Assembly: GCA_947331495.1 (NCBI GenBank)
Contig: CAMZOI010000001.1
Coordinates: 2,108,001 to 2,172,000 of the forward strand
Length of the DNA stretch: 64,000 bases
Reading direction: 5' to 3'
Origin: Erythrobacteraceae bacterium Alg239-R51
GTDB lineage: Bacteria; Pseudomonadota; Alphaproteobacteria; Sphingomonadales; Sphingomonadaceae
Every line of letters begins with the position of its first letter. The first letter of the stretch is position 1. The notes beneath the pieces were generated by a model that saw only the letters and a list, made by a program, of their open reading frames with translations, was not told where the DNA came from and did not search any database. Position numbers and translations under genes: made by a program. This document shows, one piece after another, positions 39,461 through 50,199 of this stretch.

Positions 39461-39681
39461 TAGTCGGCGATCAGTCCGATCGCCAGATAGATGAGGATGA
39501 AGCTGCCGAAACCGAGCAGCGTCCCCAGGACAAAACCCACGCGCACCAGGGTAACGTCGATACCGAAATGGCGGGCGATGCCGGCGCATACGCCCATCAG
39601 CTTGCCGTTGGTCCGATCGAGGTGAAAACCCTTTGGCGATCCGACGGAGCGGTTATCTTTGCGGTTGTCCAGCTGGCTCAT
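39460..39681 (-). CDS. small PspC-domain membrane protein
   Basis: This 73-residue protein contains the PspC domain: FHLDRTNGKLMGVCAGIARHFG followed by IDVTLVRVGFVLGTLLGFGSFILIYLAIGLI, a single long hydrophobic region. In other bacteria PspC-domain proteins sense or support envelope stress responses; no pspA or pspB lies nearby here. The ATG overlaps the stop of a 38-residue gene by four bases (ATGA), so it is coupled to it. Confidence 0.85.
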   Translation of the reverse strand: MSQLDNRKDNRSVGSPKGFHLDRTNGKLMGVCAGIARHFGIDVTLVRVGFVLGTLLGFGSFILIYLAIGLIAD

Positions 39682-39794
39682 GCGACCAGCCCGTTGGGTG
39701 AGGCGGGGATGATGGCCGTGGCGAAGAATACCGCCGAAACGACCAGCGAGAACGCAGCTGCGTAAAGCCTGCTGCTATTGTCGGAATTGAACAT
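39678..39794 (-). CDS. tiny membrane protein, paralogue of the next one
   Basis: This 38-residue product begins MFNSDNSSRLYAAAFSLVVS and continues with a hydrophobic run ending ATAIIPASPNGLVA. One transmembrane helix is followed by the IIPASP motif. It overlaps the pspC start by four bases. The 39-residue gene at 39834 has the same plan (FEYASNRALAAVFAFSVSA, AAAIVPASPSGFIA), so the pair arose by tandem duplication. Function unknown. Confidence 0.65.
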   Translation of the reverse strand: MFNSDNSSRLYAAAFSLVVSAVFFATAIIPASPNGLVA

Positions 39795-39833
39795 GAGAAG
39801 AGTTCCTTTCGTAGGGTGACTGACCGGCAGCCT

Positions 39834-39953
39834 TCAGGCGATGAAGCCGGAAGGGCTGGCGGGGACGATCGCGGCGGCCATGAAGAACGCCGAAACCGAG
39901 AAGGCGAAGACTGCGGCAAGAGCGCGGTTGCTGGCATATTCGAAGACGGACAT
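39834..39953 (-). CDS. tiny membrane protein, tandem paralogue
   Basis: This 39-residue product has AGGGAA 7 bases before its ATG and one hydrophobic helix, ending AIVPASPSGFIA. It matches the 38-residue product at 39678 in length, in the spacing of N-R-x-x-A-A and in the final PASP-G motif. It lies leftward upstream of that gene and diverges from recF. Short proteins of this kind are found next to recF in related genomes as far as I recall; the function is unknown. Confidence 0.65.
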   Translation of the reverse strand: MSVFEYASNRALAAVFAFSVSAFFMAAAIVPASPSGFIA

Positions 39954-40183
39954 GTGTTGTTTCCCTGATCCTTGGTCACTCCACCGGACCATCCGGCAGA
40001 CAACCATAGAGTTGCAACGGGCGTGCCAAACCCGAAAAATCCCGCAAAAGCGCCATTCTTCCAAGAATTGCCGACCTCGATACCGTTCACCAATCCGAAA
40101 GGTTGGGGAAATTCACCAAGTGTTGGACATCGCGCTTTCATATGGCCGTATCGGGTTCGTCCCGCTATCGCTCTGGCCATTCA

Positions 40184-41263
40184 ATGGCGCTCGATCGCAT
40201 CTCGCTCACCCGGTTTCGGAACCATGGCTCGACCGATCTGGCTGGAACGGCGCAGTTCAATCTCCTGACGGGCGAGAACGGCGCGGGCAAGACCAACATT
40301 CTGGAAGCGCTATCACTGTTCGCACCCGGTCGCGGACTTCGCAGGGCGACCCTGGCGGACATGGTCGGCGTCAACACCCGGGATGGGTTCGCGGTCGGAG
40401 CGGATCTCGTCAGTCAGGATGAGCCGGTTCGCCTCGGTACCTATGTCGAGGGCGAGAATCACGGTCGCCGCCGCGTTCGCATCAACGGTGCCGAAACCAG
40501 CGCCGCGGCGCTTGGCGAATGGCTGGCGACGACCTGGTTAACCCCGGCCATGGACGGGCTGTTCACCGGCCCCGCCGCTGACCGGAGGCGTTTTGTCGAC
40601 CGAATGGCACTGGCTCTCGACGCCCGCCACGCCAGCCACGCCTCGCGTTACGAAGCGGCATTGCGAGAACGCAACAGGCTGTTGTCCGACCAGCGCGAAC
40701 CGGACGGGAAATGGCTGGATGCAATCGAGGCACAGATGGTCGGGCATGGCGCAGCGCTGATAGCTGGACGGGCGCGACTGGTGGAAACACTGGCCGTACG
40801 GCTCGCGGAAATGCCTGCCGAACCCTTCGCGCGCCCTGCCCTGACTTACGTTCCGAGCGCCCCCGACCATGCCGATGGCCTATCGCAAGTGCTGTATGAG
40901 GGCCGCAGACGCGATCGCGCGGCGCAGCGTACGTTGTCCGGCCCTCACCGCGACGAACTGGACGTCGTTCATGCAGCGAAGCGGGTTCCAGCAGCGCAAA
41001 GTTCGACTGGCGAACAGAAGGCCATGCTGGTTGCCATCACCCTTGCCCACGCGGGACTGGCAGCGCAGGGACGGGCGAGCATTCTCTTGCTGGACGAGGT
41101 CGCCGCCCATCTCGATCCGGTTCGGCGTAGCGCCCTTTTCGAGCAATTGCGCGGCAATACGGGCCAGGTCTGGATGACGGGGACCGAAGCGGCACCGTTC
41201 GAGACGATTCTCGACGAAGCGGCCATTTGGCGCGTTGCCGACGGGTCCGTCCGACGGGTCTAG
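40184..41263 (+). CDS. recF: DNA replication and repair protein RecF
   Basis: This 359-residue SMC-like ATPase loads RecA at gaps with RecOR. It has the Walker A GENGAGKTNILEAL, the signature STGEQKAML and the Walker B ASILLLDEVAAHLD. The N-terminal ISLTRFRNHGSTDL is typical. ATG 40184 is chosen as the start of the conserved region; the same frame has earlier ATGs at 40103 and 40142 and no clear ribosome site separates them. It is not next to dnaA-dnaN here, unlike in many bacteria. Confidence 0.93.
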   Translation: MALDRISLTRFRNHGSTDLAGTAQFNLLTGENGAGKTNILEALSLFAPGRGLRRATLADMVGVNTRDGFAVGADLVSQDEPVRLGTYVEGENHGRRRVRINGAETSAAALGEWLATTWLTPAMDGLFTGPAADRRRFVDRMALALDARHASHASRYEAALRERNRLLSDQREPDGKWLDAIEAQMVGHGAALIAGRARLVETLAVRLAEMPAEPFARPALTYVPSAPDHADGLSQVLYEGRRRDRAAQRTLSGPHRDELDVVHAAKRVPAAQSSTGEQKAMLVAITLAHAGLAAQGRASILLLDEVAAHLDPVRRSALFEQLRGNTGQVWMTGTEAAPFETILDEAAIWRVADGSVRRV

Positions 41264-41264
41264 C

Positions 41265-41963
41265 CTAATCCTCTGGCAAGGCCGCCGCGACCTCGTCGCT
41301 TGTATCGGCGACCAGGGCTTCGATTCCCTCGACCGTGGGATGGATGCGATCGGGCTGGAACAGTTCCGGTTCCTGATAGATAGCCTCGAGCCAGAAGGGG
41401 ATCAGTTGTGCATCATATTGCGTAGCAAGATCACCATACAGGGCATCGAAACGCTGCTGATAGTCCGGTCCGTAATTTGGCGGTGCTCGCATGCCCATCA
41501 AAAGGACCGGGATTTTGCGCGCGCGCAATTCGCTCAGCATCGCCTCGAAATTCGCCCGGGTCTCGTCAGGACTGATCCCGCGGAGCATGTCGTTGCCGCC
41601 CAGTTCGAGCAGGACGAGATCAGGCTTCTCTTCCTGCGCATCGAGCGTGAAAGCCAGCCGCTGCGCGCCCGCGCCGGTGGTATCGCCCGATATTCCGGCA
41701 TTCGCGATCCGCGCATTGATGCCTCGCGCGCGCAGAGCGTCCTCCAGCAGCGCGGGATAGCTGTTCTCCTCGCCAACGCCATATCCCGCGAACAGGCTGT
41801 TGCCGAACGCGAGGATGCGTCTTTCCGGCCCCTCGACCGTAACATCGGGCCGCGCGGATTGCTCGGTCGCCGGGCGCTCGGCAACCGCGACCTCGTCAAC
41901 TCCGCCATCGCACGCGGCGAGGGCAAGAACGATTACAGACATCGACAAATGACGTTGTCGCAT
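41265..41963 (-). CDS. SGNH-family esterase lipoprotein (TesA/arylesterase-like)
   Basis: This 232-residue hydrolase is preceded by a lipobox LAAC, so it is a lipoprotein. The SGNH blocks are ILAFGNSLFAGYG (block I, with Ser nucleophile), IANAGISGDTT (block II), LLELGGNDML (block III) and DRIHPTVEG (block V, with Asp-His). Block I reads GNS instead of the usual GDS. ATG 41963 has AAGGAA 9 bases upstream. It diverges from the YbbA-type ABC gene, as TesA does in many proteobacteria, where all three genes are linked. Confidence 0.9.
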   Translation of the reverse strand: MRQRHLSMSVIVLALAACDGGVDEVAVAERPATEQSARPDVTVEGPERRILAFGNSLFAGYGVGEENSYPALLEDALRARGINARIANAGISGDTTGAGAQRLAFTLDAQEEKPDLVLLELGGNDMLRGISPDETRANFEAMLSELRARKIPVLLMGMRAPPNYGPDYQQRFDALYGDLATQYDAQLIPFWLEAIYQEPELFQPDRIHPTVEGIEALVADTSDEVAAALPED

Positions 41964-42010
41964 CGGCGAGTTTCCTTGTGCAACCTGTGTTGCCCTGCCA
42001 TCGCATTCGG

Positions 42011-42700
42011 GTGACGACTTCTCAAGCCGCGATTTCCGCCCGCAACCTGACATTGGCCCTCGGCAGCGACGATGCGCCGGTCGAGATCCTGCGTGGCATC
42101 GACCTCGACATTGCACGCGGCGAGACCGTCGCGCTGCTTGGCCCTTCGGGTTCGGGCAAGAGCTCGCTGATGGCGGTGCTGTCCGGACTGGAACGAGCCA
42201 GCGGCGGCTCGCTGCTCGTGGCCGGGCAGGACTTTGCCACGATGGACGAAGATGCCCTCGCCCATGCCCGTCGCGGGCGTATCGGCATCGTGTTGCAGGC
42301 GTTCCATTTGCTACCGACCATGACCGCCCTGGAAAACGTCGCCACGCCGATGGAACTGGCGGGCGAAAACGACGCGCAAGCGCGGGCCCAGGCGGAACTG
42401 GAAGCAGTCGGTCTCGGCCATCGGCTCGGCCATTATCCGCAGCAGCTTTCCGGCGGCGAACAGCAGCGCGTTGCCATTGCTCGCGCGACTGCCCCACGCC
42501 CCGATCTGATTTTCGCCGATGAACCGACCGGCAATCTCGACGCGGCGACCGGCCACGAGATCGTCGAACTCCTGTTCGCCCGGCGCGAGGAAACCGGCGC
42601 GACCTTGCTGGTCATCACCCACGACCCCGAACTTGCCGGGCATTGCAAGCGGGTGCTGACGCTCGGCGACGGCGTTATCGCCACGGACACCGCCGCATGA
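42011..42700 (+). CDS. ABC transporter ATP-binding protein, YbbA/LolD-like
   Basis: This 229-residue ATPase has Walker A LGPSGSGKSSL, the Q-loop VLQAFHLLP, signature LSGGEQQRVAIARA, Walker B LIFADEPTGNLD and H-loop LLVITHDPEL. It overlaps the permease gene by four bases (ATGA). The family includes LolD and MacB-like partners; the YbbA assignment follows from the diverging SGNH esterase and the large FtsX-like permease. The start GTG 42011 is chosen; an earlier GTG at 41978 has no better signal. Confidence 0.88.
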   Translation: MTTSQAAISARNLTLALGSDDAPVEILRGIDLDIARGETVALLGPSGSGKSSLMAVLSGLERASGGSLLVAGQDFATMDEDALAHARRGRIGIVLQAFHLLPTMTALENVATPMELAGENDAQARAQAELEAVGLGHRLGHYPQQLSGGEQQRVAIARATAPRPDLIFADEPTGNLDAATGHEIVELLFARREETGATLLVITHDPELAGHCKRVLTLGDGVIATDTAA

Positions 42701-45204
42701 CCTGGGCAACCGCCTGGCGCATTGCCCGGCGTGATCTGCACGCGCGGTTTCGCGGACTTCGGCTGCTATTGGTCTGTCTGTTCCTGGGGACCGGTGCGCT
42801 GGCGGCGATCGGTACGCTGACCGCCGCGATCGAGAACGAGCTGGAAGCCAACGGGCGCGCGTTTCTCGGTGGCGATCTGCAGATCGAACTGTGGCAGCGC
42901 GCCCTCACCGAAGACGAGCGCACGGCTCTGGCCGAATATGGCGATGTGTCTGCAGGCACGCGGATGCAGGCCATGGCCCGCGTCGATGACCAGGCGGCGC
43001 CGATCGAGCTGAAGGCGGTCGATGAAGGATACCCGCTATACGGTGAGCTTGTGCTCGAAGACGGTCGCAGTGTCGGACCGCCGCCTGCGAACGAGGCGTG
43101 GCTGTCCAGGGGGGCAGCGGACCGGCTTGACGTAAACACGGGTGACCGGATCGCCATCGGAACGCAGACCCTGCGCGTTGGCGGTATCATCGCCGACGAG
43201 CCAGACCGCCTGGGCGAAGGGTTTCAGCTAGGCCCGACGGTCATTGTCGCCGACGACCTGCCGGTTCGCGCAGACTTGATCGCGCCGGGATCCATGTACC
43301 AGTCCAAAACGCGCGTCAGGTTCGACATGGCGCGCGACCCTGAAACGGTCGGCGAAGAGCTCGAGGCACGCTTTGCCGATGCCGGCTTCGATATCGACAC
43401 AGCCGACCGCGCTGCACCTGGAACAGACCGGTTCGTCGACCGGATGGGCGAGTTCCTGACACTGGTCGGGCTCGCCGCACTGGTAATCGCCGGCATCGGC
43501 ATCGGCGGCGGGGTGACCTCCTATCTCGACGCGCGGCGCCAGGGCATCGCGACGTTGAAGATTCTCGGCGCGACCAGCCGGGACATCGCACGCATATATG
43601 CGCTTCAGATTATCGCGGCCACGCTCGTCGGAAGCCTGATGGGAATTGCAGCCGGAATTGCTCTGGTGCCCCTGCTCGCTGGCGCGCTCGAAGGGCTGCT
43701 ACCGGTTTCAACCGGCTTCGTCCTGGCTCCCGGCGCGATATTGCTGGCTCTGGTCTATGGCCTGTTGGTGGCCTTGGTCTTCGCCGCGCCGCCCTTGCTG
43801 CGGGCGCGCAATTTTCCCGCCATGGCTCTCATGCGCTCCCGGGTCGCCCCGCTGGCGCGCGACCGGGCCGCGCTGCTGGTTGTCGGGGCGGGACTGGGAG
43901 CGATTGTCGCCCTCGCGCTGTTGACGGCCGAACAGCCGCTGCTTTCAGGCGGTTTTCTTGCCGGAGCGGCGGTCCTGCTCGGCCTGCTTGCCGTGCTCGG
44001 ATGGGCCATTCGCAGGCTTGCCGCCGCGCTGCCCCGCCCGGCAAGCCCGATCGCACGCAACGCGCTTGCCAATCTTCATCGCCCCGGCAGTTCGACCGGC
44101 GCGCTGGTGACGGCGCTCGGCTTCGGCCTGTCCGCCTTCGTTCTGCTTGCCGCCGTACAGTCCGCAATCGACGGCAATATCGAAAGCCGGGTTCCACAAG
44201 AGGCACCGGATTATTTCGTGCTCGACATTCCGCGCGACCGGGTGGCCGATTTCGAGGCCTTGGTACGCGAGACTGACCCCGAAGCGGAATGGCGCACCGT
44301 CCCCGCCCTGCGCGGCTCCGTGCTGGCGTTCGGGCCCGAAGGCGCGATGACGCGTACCGCCGAGCTTGAGGAGATACCCGACGGAGCATGGGCGCTGCGT
44401 GGCGAGCGCGGGTTGACCTATTCCGAAGAGGTACCGGAAGGGAATACCGTGACCGACGGCGAATGGTGGGGTCCGTCGCACACCGGCCAGCCATTCGTGT
44501 CGGTCGACGAGGAATTTGCCGAAGCCGCCGGTCTGGAGATCGGCGACATGTTGACCTTCGGCGTGCTGGGCGTGGAAAAGACCGCCCGCATCGCCAATCT
44601 GCGCCGGATCGATTGGGAAAGCATGGGGTTCAACTACGTTTTTGTCCTGAGCCCGAATACTTTCGAAAACGTACCGCACAATCTCGCCGCGACCATCGAC
44701 CTGTCCGAAGGCATGCCCACCGGCCCGCTTCTCCAGTCGCTGGTGCGCGAATTTCCTTCGACCTCGGTGATCGAGGTCGGGGGCGTGCTGCAACAGGCAC
44801 GCACCATTCTCGAACAGGTTGGCCTTGCTACGCTTGCCGCGGCCAGCGTCGCTGTTCTGGCCGGCCTCGCCGTGCTGCTCGGGGCCATCGCGGCGGCCCG
44901 CGCGGCGCGCACTTACGACACGGTCGTGATGCGCGTACTGGGTGCCGATCGCAGGCAGGTGCTGATCATGCAATTGATCGAATATGCCGTTCTGGCGAGT
45001 GCGCTTGCACTGGTTGCTCTGGCCGTCGGCAGCTTCGCAGCCTGGCTCGTCGTCACGCAGCTGTTCGAATTCGATTGGCTTCCCGACTGGGGCCAAGTCC
45101 TGGCCGTGCTCGGCCTCGGCCTCCTGATTGTCATCGTCTTTGCCCTGGCAGCCTCGTTGCCGCTTCTGCGGGCGAAACCGGCCCAGGCCCTGCGCACCCT
45201 CTGA
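42697..45204 (+). CDS. ABC transporter permease, YbbP-like FtsX family
   Basis: This 835-residue inner-membrane protein has a first transmembrane helix (LRLLLVCLFLGTGALAAIG) then a periplasmic domain, followed by FtsX-type four-helix blocks: one near residues 260-400, a second pair of helices, another periplasmic domain, and a C-terminal block ending LLRAKPAQALRTL. Length and layout match YbbP. It has been linked to envelope processes with its ATPase partner; no cargo is visible. It ends 146 bases before the TonB receptor gene on the opposite strand. Confidence 0.88.
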   Translation: MTWATAWRIARRDLHARFRGLRLLLVCLFLGTGALAAIGTLTAAIENELEANGRAFLGGDLQIELWQRALTEDERTALAEYGDVSAGTRMQAMARVDDQAAPIELKAVDEGYPLYGELVLEDGRSVGPPPANEAWLSRGAADRLDVNTGDRIAIGTQTLRVGGIIADEPDRLGEGFQLGPTVIVADDLPVRADLIAPGSMYQSKTRVRFDMARDPETVGEELEARFADAGFDIDTADRAAPGTDRFVDRMGEFLTLVGLAALVIAGIGIGGGVTSYLDARRQGIATLKILGATSRDIARIYALQIIAATLVGSLMGIAAGIALVPLLAGALEGLLPVSTGFVLAPGAILLALVYGLLVALVFAAPPLLRARNFPAMALMRSRVAPLARDRAALLVVGAGLGAIVALALLTAEQPLLSGGFLAGAAVLLGLLAVLGWAIRRLAAALPRPASPIARNALANLHRPGSSTGALVTALGFGLSAFVLLAAVQSAIDGNIESRVPQEAPDYFVLDIPRDRVADFEALVRETDPEAEWRTVPALRGSVLAFGPEGAMTRTAELEEIPDGAWALRGERGLTYSEEVPEGNTVTDGEWWGPSHTGQPFVSVDEEFAEAAGLEIGDMLTFGVLGVEKTARIANLRRIDWESMGFNYVFVLSPNTFENVPHNLAATIDLSEGMPTGPLLQSLVREFPSTSVIEVGGVLQQARTILEQVGLATLAAASVAVLAGLAVLLGAIAAARAARTYDTVVMRVLGADRRQVLIMQLIEYAVLASALALVALAVGSFAAWLVVTQLFEFDWLPDWGQVLAVLGLGLLIVIVFALAASLPLLRAKPAQALRTL

Positions 45205-45297
45205 CTGGACATTCCGGCCTTCGAAAGGGACCGGATCAAGCCGATGTCGCGCGGATAAGGATGTTCGCGCCGACGCGAGTTTGATGCTGCTCAGACC

Positions 45298-45324
45298 AAA
45301 AAGGGGAGCCGGTTGGCTCCCCTT
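45298..45324 (-). terminator. terminator of the TonB-dependent receptor gene
   Basis: AAGGGGAGCC (45301-45310) pairs with GGCTCCCCTT (45315-45324) around GGTT. Read leftward, the stem is followed by TTTTT at 45302-45298. It lies 27 bases beyond the receptor stop. Confidence 0.88.
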
Positions 45325-45350
45325 CTCTATCGGCAGATATGTCCGCTCGC

Positions 45351-48011
45351 CTAGAAGCGATAGCGGGCGGTCGCACCGTAGGTCCGCGGTGCGTTGGGAT
45401 AACCCGACACCGTGCCGGCCTGCGCCACGCCGTCGAAGATCTGCGTGATGTAACGGTCATCGGTCAGATTGCGGACATAGCCGGACAATTCGAAACCGTT
45501 CTCCATCACGAAGGTAATCGAGGCGTTGACCTGGTTCACTTCGCGGCGGAACTGGCGGGCGATAGCAATACCTTGCGCGAAGGTCGGGAAGCCGGTCAGA
45601 CCGTCCGCGATCTGGGTGTTGCTCTCATGGTAGTAATCCAGCCGACCGATCAGCAAATTGCCGCTGGTGCCGAACTCGTGCGTGTAGGTGCCCGACGTGG
45701 CCAGGGTGAATTCCGGGATTCCGGCCGGGGTCAGCCCCGTAAGGTCCCCGACTGCCGAACCTTCGAAACTATCGAACAGCGGATCGAGATAGGTCAGCGC
45801 GAAGGTGAGAACCAGCGGATCGGTCGGGGTCAGAGTTGCATCGAACTCGAACCCCTTGGTCGACTGTTCACCGGCATTGGCCAGCGCAAAGCCGGTCCCG
45901 GTGAAGACGTTGGACTGGAACCCTTCGAGCGTCTGGTCGAACAGGGCCAGATTGAACGCCAATCGGTCGAACTGCGCCTTCAGTCCGATTTCGTAGACTT
46001 CCGCTTCTTCCGGGGCAGCAAAGCGCGAGCCGGTCGACAAGTTGGCGACGGCCAGGCCCGCATCGCGAATGGGCGAAGACGGTGCCAGGATCGTGCTACC
46101 GAACGGGCCGGGCGTGAAGTCGGTGGCCAGCGGGCGCGCATCGCGCGACAGGTTGACCGAACTTGCCTTGAAGCCCGTTGCGTAGGTGAAATAGACGTTG
46201 ATGTCGTCAACCAGGTCGAAGGCGGCGCGCAGCGTATAGCTGAAGTCATCGTCCCGTGTCTGTCCCGGTTCCACCACGTTCGGTACGCCTAGGAAGGGCG
46301 GCAGGAACTGCAACGGCCGGAGGGCGAGCAGCGGGTTGGCGGCAGGGTTGGTCGCCGCACCGGCGATCGCCTGAAAGGCAGCGGGGTTGGCGGCCTGGAA
46401 CTGACCGATGACCGTGGGCGTCACTGCGCTTGTCGGTATGCCGAGCGCGCCAGCGATCTGCCCGACGATGACAGCATCGACCAGGTTCGTATTTGCCAGC
46501 GGATCGAACGAACTTTGCTGAAGGGTGAAATCCTTCTTGTCGTCGGTGTAGTTGAAGCCACCGGTCAACGTCAGCCGGTCGGTGATTTCCAGATCCACCG
46601 TGCCGAAGATCGAATAGCTCTCGTTATCCAGCGTGAAGAACTCGCGCGTGGCCGGCCCTTCCGCGAAGATGGAACCTGCGGGAAAACCGAGCGAGGCTTC
46701 CACGCCGGCCAATGTTCCGGGAACACCGCCACCGGCAACCAGGTCGAAGAACAGGCGGGCGTCTTCGCCATTGTCGAGACCGCTGTTCTGCTTGATCGAT
46801 TCGTTGAAATAGAAGCCGCCGAGCAGGAAGTTGAGCATCCCGTCGAAGTCGGAGGCGACACGCAGTTCCTGGGTAAATGTATCGATCGACTGGTCGCGGA
46901 ATTCGTTCACCGCATCGGCGCTGGAGAAGTCGACATCCTGCTGCTGAAAGGCGCGCAGTTCGCGATAGGCGGTAATGCTGGTGAAATTCAGCGCGCCCAT
47001 CTCGTAATCGGCCTGCAGCGATCCGCCGTAGCTTTCGATCTCGTTTTTAGGGAGCGTGTTCAGGAACGTGCGGTCGGAGAACAGGTCTTCCGCAGCGATC
47101 GCCCCGCCGACGGCGAAGATCAGTGGCACGGTCGGCCCGGCGATCAGGTTTCCGGCGTAGCAGCACAGCTCGTCGATTTTCGAGTAATCGCCAATGGCGC
47201 GCACGCGCAGCGGACCGCCATTGTCGAACAGCAATTGCGCGCGGCCTGAATAACGGTCGCGTTCGTTGATCTGTTCGTCCTGATTGACAACTTCGACATA
47301 GCCGTCACGCTTGTTGTAGTTCCCGTCCAGCGAGAAGGCGATCGAATTGGTCAGCGGACCGGTAATGTCGCCCTTCAGCACGATATTGTCGTAATTGCCG
47401 TAAGTCGCCGAAACCGACCCGCCGAAATCGAACTGCGGCTCGCGCGTGACGACCGAAATCACGCCGGCGCTCGCATTCTTTCCGAACAGGGTCGATTGCG
47501 GTCCGCGAAGAACTTCGATGCGCTGGACGTTCGCGATATCGTTGATCTGTGCGGCAGAGCGCGAACGATAGACATTGTCGATGAACACACCGACCGAAGG
47601 TTCGATACCGGCATTGTTGGCACCATTGCCGAAGCCGCGAATGACGAAGTTCGTATTCGCCGAACTTTGCAGCTGGCTGACGCGCAAGGAAGGGGCGACG
47701 GTCTGCAGGTCCTGGAGGTCGCGAATTTCGGCGCGCTGGAGCGTTTCCCCGGTGGTCACGCTGACCGATACGGGCACTTCCTGCAGCGTCGTTTCACGCT
47801 TGGTCGCGGTAACGATGATCACGCCTGGTTCGGTTATCGGTGCGACGCGGCGATCGTCATCGGTCAGTTCGGCATCGTTGTCCTGCGTGCGGACGGGATC
47901 GTTTTCGGTCACGTCCTGTGCGGCGGCAAGGCCGGGCAGCGCCAGCGAGGCGGCCCCGGCGAGCAGGGCGGTACGAACGGTCGCGGCGGGGCCGAATGCG
48001 GTAAACTTCAT
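45351..48011 (-). CDS. TonB-dependent outer-membrane receptor
   Basis: This 886-residue receptor has a signal peptide (SLALPGLAAAQ), an acidic linker, a TonB-box-like segment GVIIVTATKRE, and a plug domain (LQEVPVSVSV, SLRVSQLQSSANTNFVIRG, VFIDNVYRSRSA, IEVLRGPQSTLFGKNASAG). The rest is a 22-strand barrel ending TARYRF, with aromatic C-terminus as required for outer-membrane insertion. It uses TonB energy to import a large substrate that cannot be read from the sequence. ATG 48011 has GGAGGAGAG 7 bases upstream. It diverges from typA with a 257-base intergenic region that should hold both promoters. Confidence 0.93.
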   Translation of the reverse strand: MKFTAFGPAATVRTALLAGAASLALPGLAAAQDVTENDPVRTQDNDAELTDDDRRVAPITEPGVIIVTATKRETTLQEVPVSVSVTTGETLQRAEIRDLQDLQTVAPSLRVSQLQSSANTNFVIRGFGNGANNAGIEPSVGVFIDNVYRSRSAAQINDIANVQRIEVLRGPQSTLFGKNASAGVISVVTREPQFDFGGSVSATYGNYDNIVLKGDITGPLTNSIAFSLDGNYNKRDGYVEVVNQDEQINERDRYSGRAQLLFDNGGPLRVRAIGDYSKIDELCCYAGNLIAGPTVPLIFAVGGAIAAEDLFSDRTFLNTLPKNEIESYGGSLQADYEMGALNFTSITAYRELRAFQQQDVDFSSADAVNEFRDQSIDTFTQELRVASDFDGMLNFLLGGFYFNESIKQNSGLDNGEDARLFFDLVAGGGVPGTLAGVEASLGFPAGSIFAEGPATREFFTLDNESYSIFGTVDLEITDRLTLTGGFNYTDDKKDFTLQQSSFDPLANTNLVDAVIVGQIAGALGIPTSAVTPTVIGQFQAANPAAFQAIAGAATNPAANPLLALRPLQFLPPFLGVPNVVEPGQTRDDDFSYTLRAAFDLVDDINVYFTYATGFKASSVNLSRDARPLATDFTPGPFGSTILAPSSPIRDAGLAVANLSTGSRFAAPEEAEVYEIGLKAQFDRLAFNLALFDQTLEGFQSNVFTGTGFALANAGEQSTKGFEFDATLTPTDPLVLTFALTYLDPLFDSFEGSAVGDLTGLTPAGIPEFTLATSGTYTHEFGTSGNLLIGRLDYYHESNTQIADGLTGFPTFAQGIAIARQFRREVNQVNASITFVMENGFELSGYVRNLTDDRYITQIFDGVAQAGTVSGYPNAPRTYGATARYRF

Positions 48012-48268
48012 TAAAAATCTCTCCTCCACAGGGCGTGCGCGGATTGGCTTTGTCGCACCCGCTTCACGCTGTCGGCCCGGCGGATATTCGCATGTTCATC
48101 CGCCCTCAAGGGTTTAGCCGACCGATGTACGATGCGTTTCGACGTGTGTGCCTTTCGCGTTACACCGTTTGCCTTGCCGCAATGCAGCATCTCGGCTAGG
48201 GGCGCGCGCGACAATATGGCGCCCGCCGCCTGCCTGCCGTTACGGCATCCTGATAGAAAGCAAACATC

Positions 48269-50086
<1,818 letters not shown>

Positions 50087-50108
50087 TCCGTTCCCGCACG
50101 CACAAGAA

Positions 50109-50138
50109 AGGGGCGCCCCGAAAGGAGCGCCCCTCTTT
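50109..50138 (+). terminator. terminator of typA
   Basis: AGGGGCGC at 50109-50116 pairs with GCGCCCCT at 50127-50134 across a 10-base loop and is followed by CTTTC. It lies between converging genes. Confidence 0.7.
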
Positions 50139-50199
50139 CGTTCGTGGCGTGCGATCACCTGCGGCATGAACAGCGCACGGATGGCCGCCCGACCGCGCG

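Noticed and set aside
43945..45096. Long leftward open frame opposite the YbbP-like permease
   Set aside because: Antisense shadow with no signal, motif or ribosome site; the plus strand has repeated FtsX helices.
48012..48268. Possible small RNA or tRNA in the receptor-typA intergenic region
   Set aside because: No cloverleaf or terminator was seen; it is best read as the two promoters.
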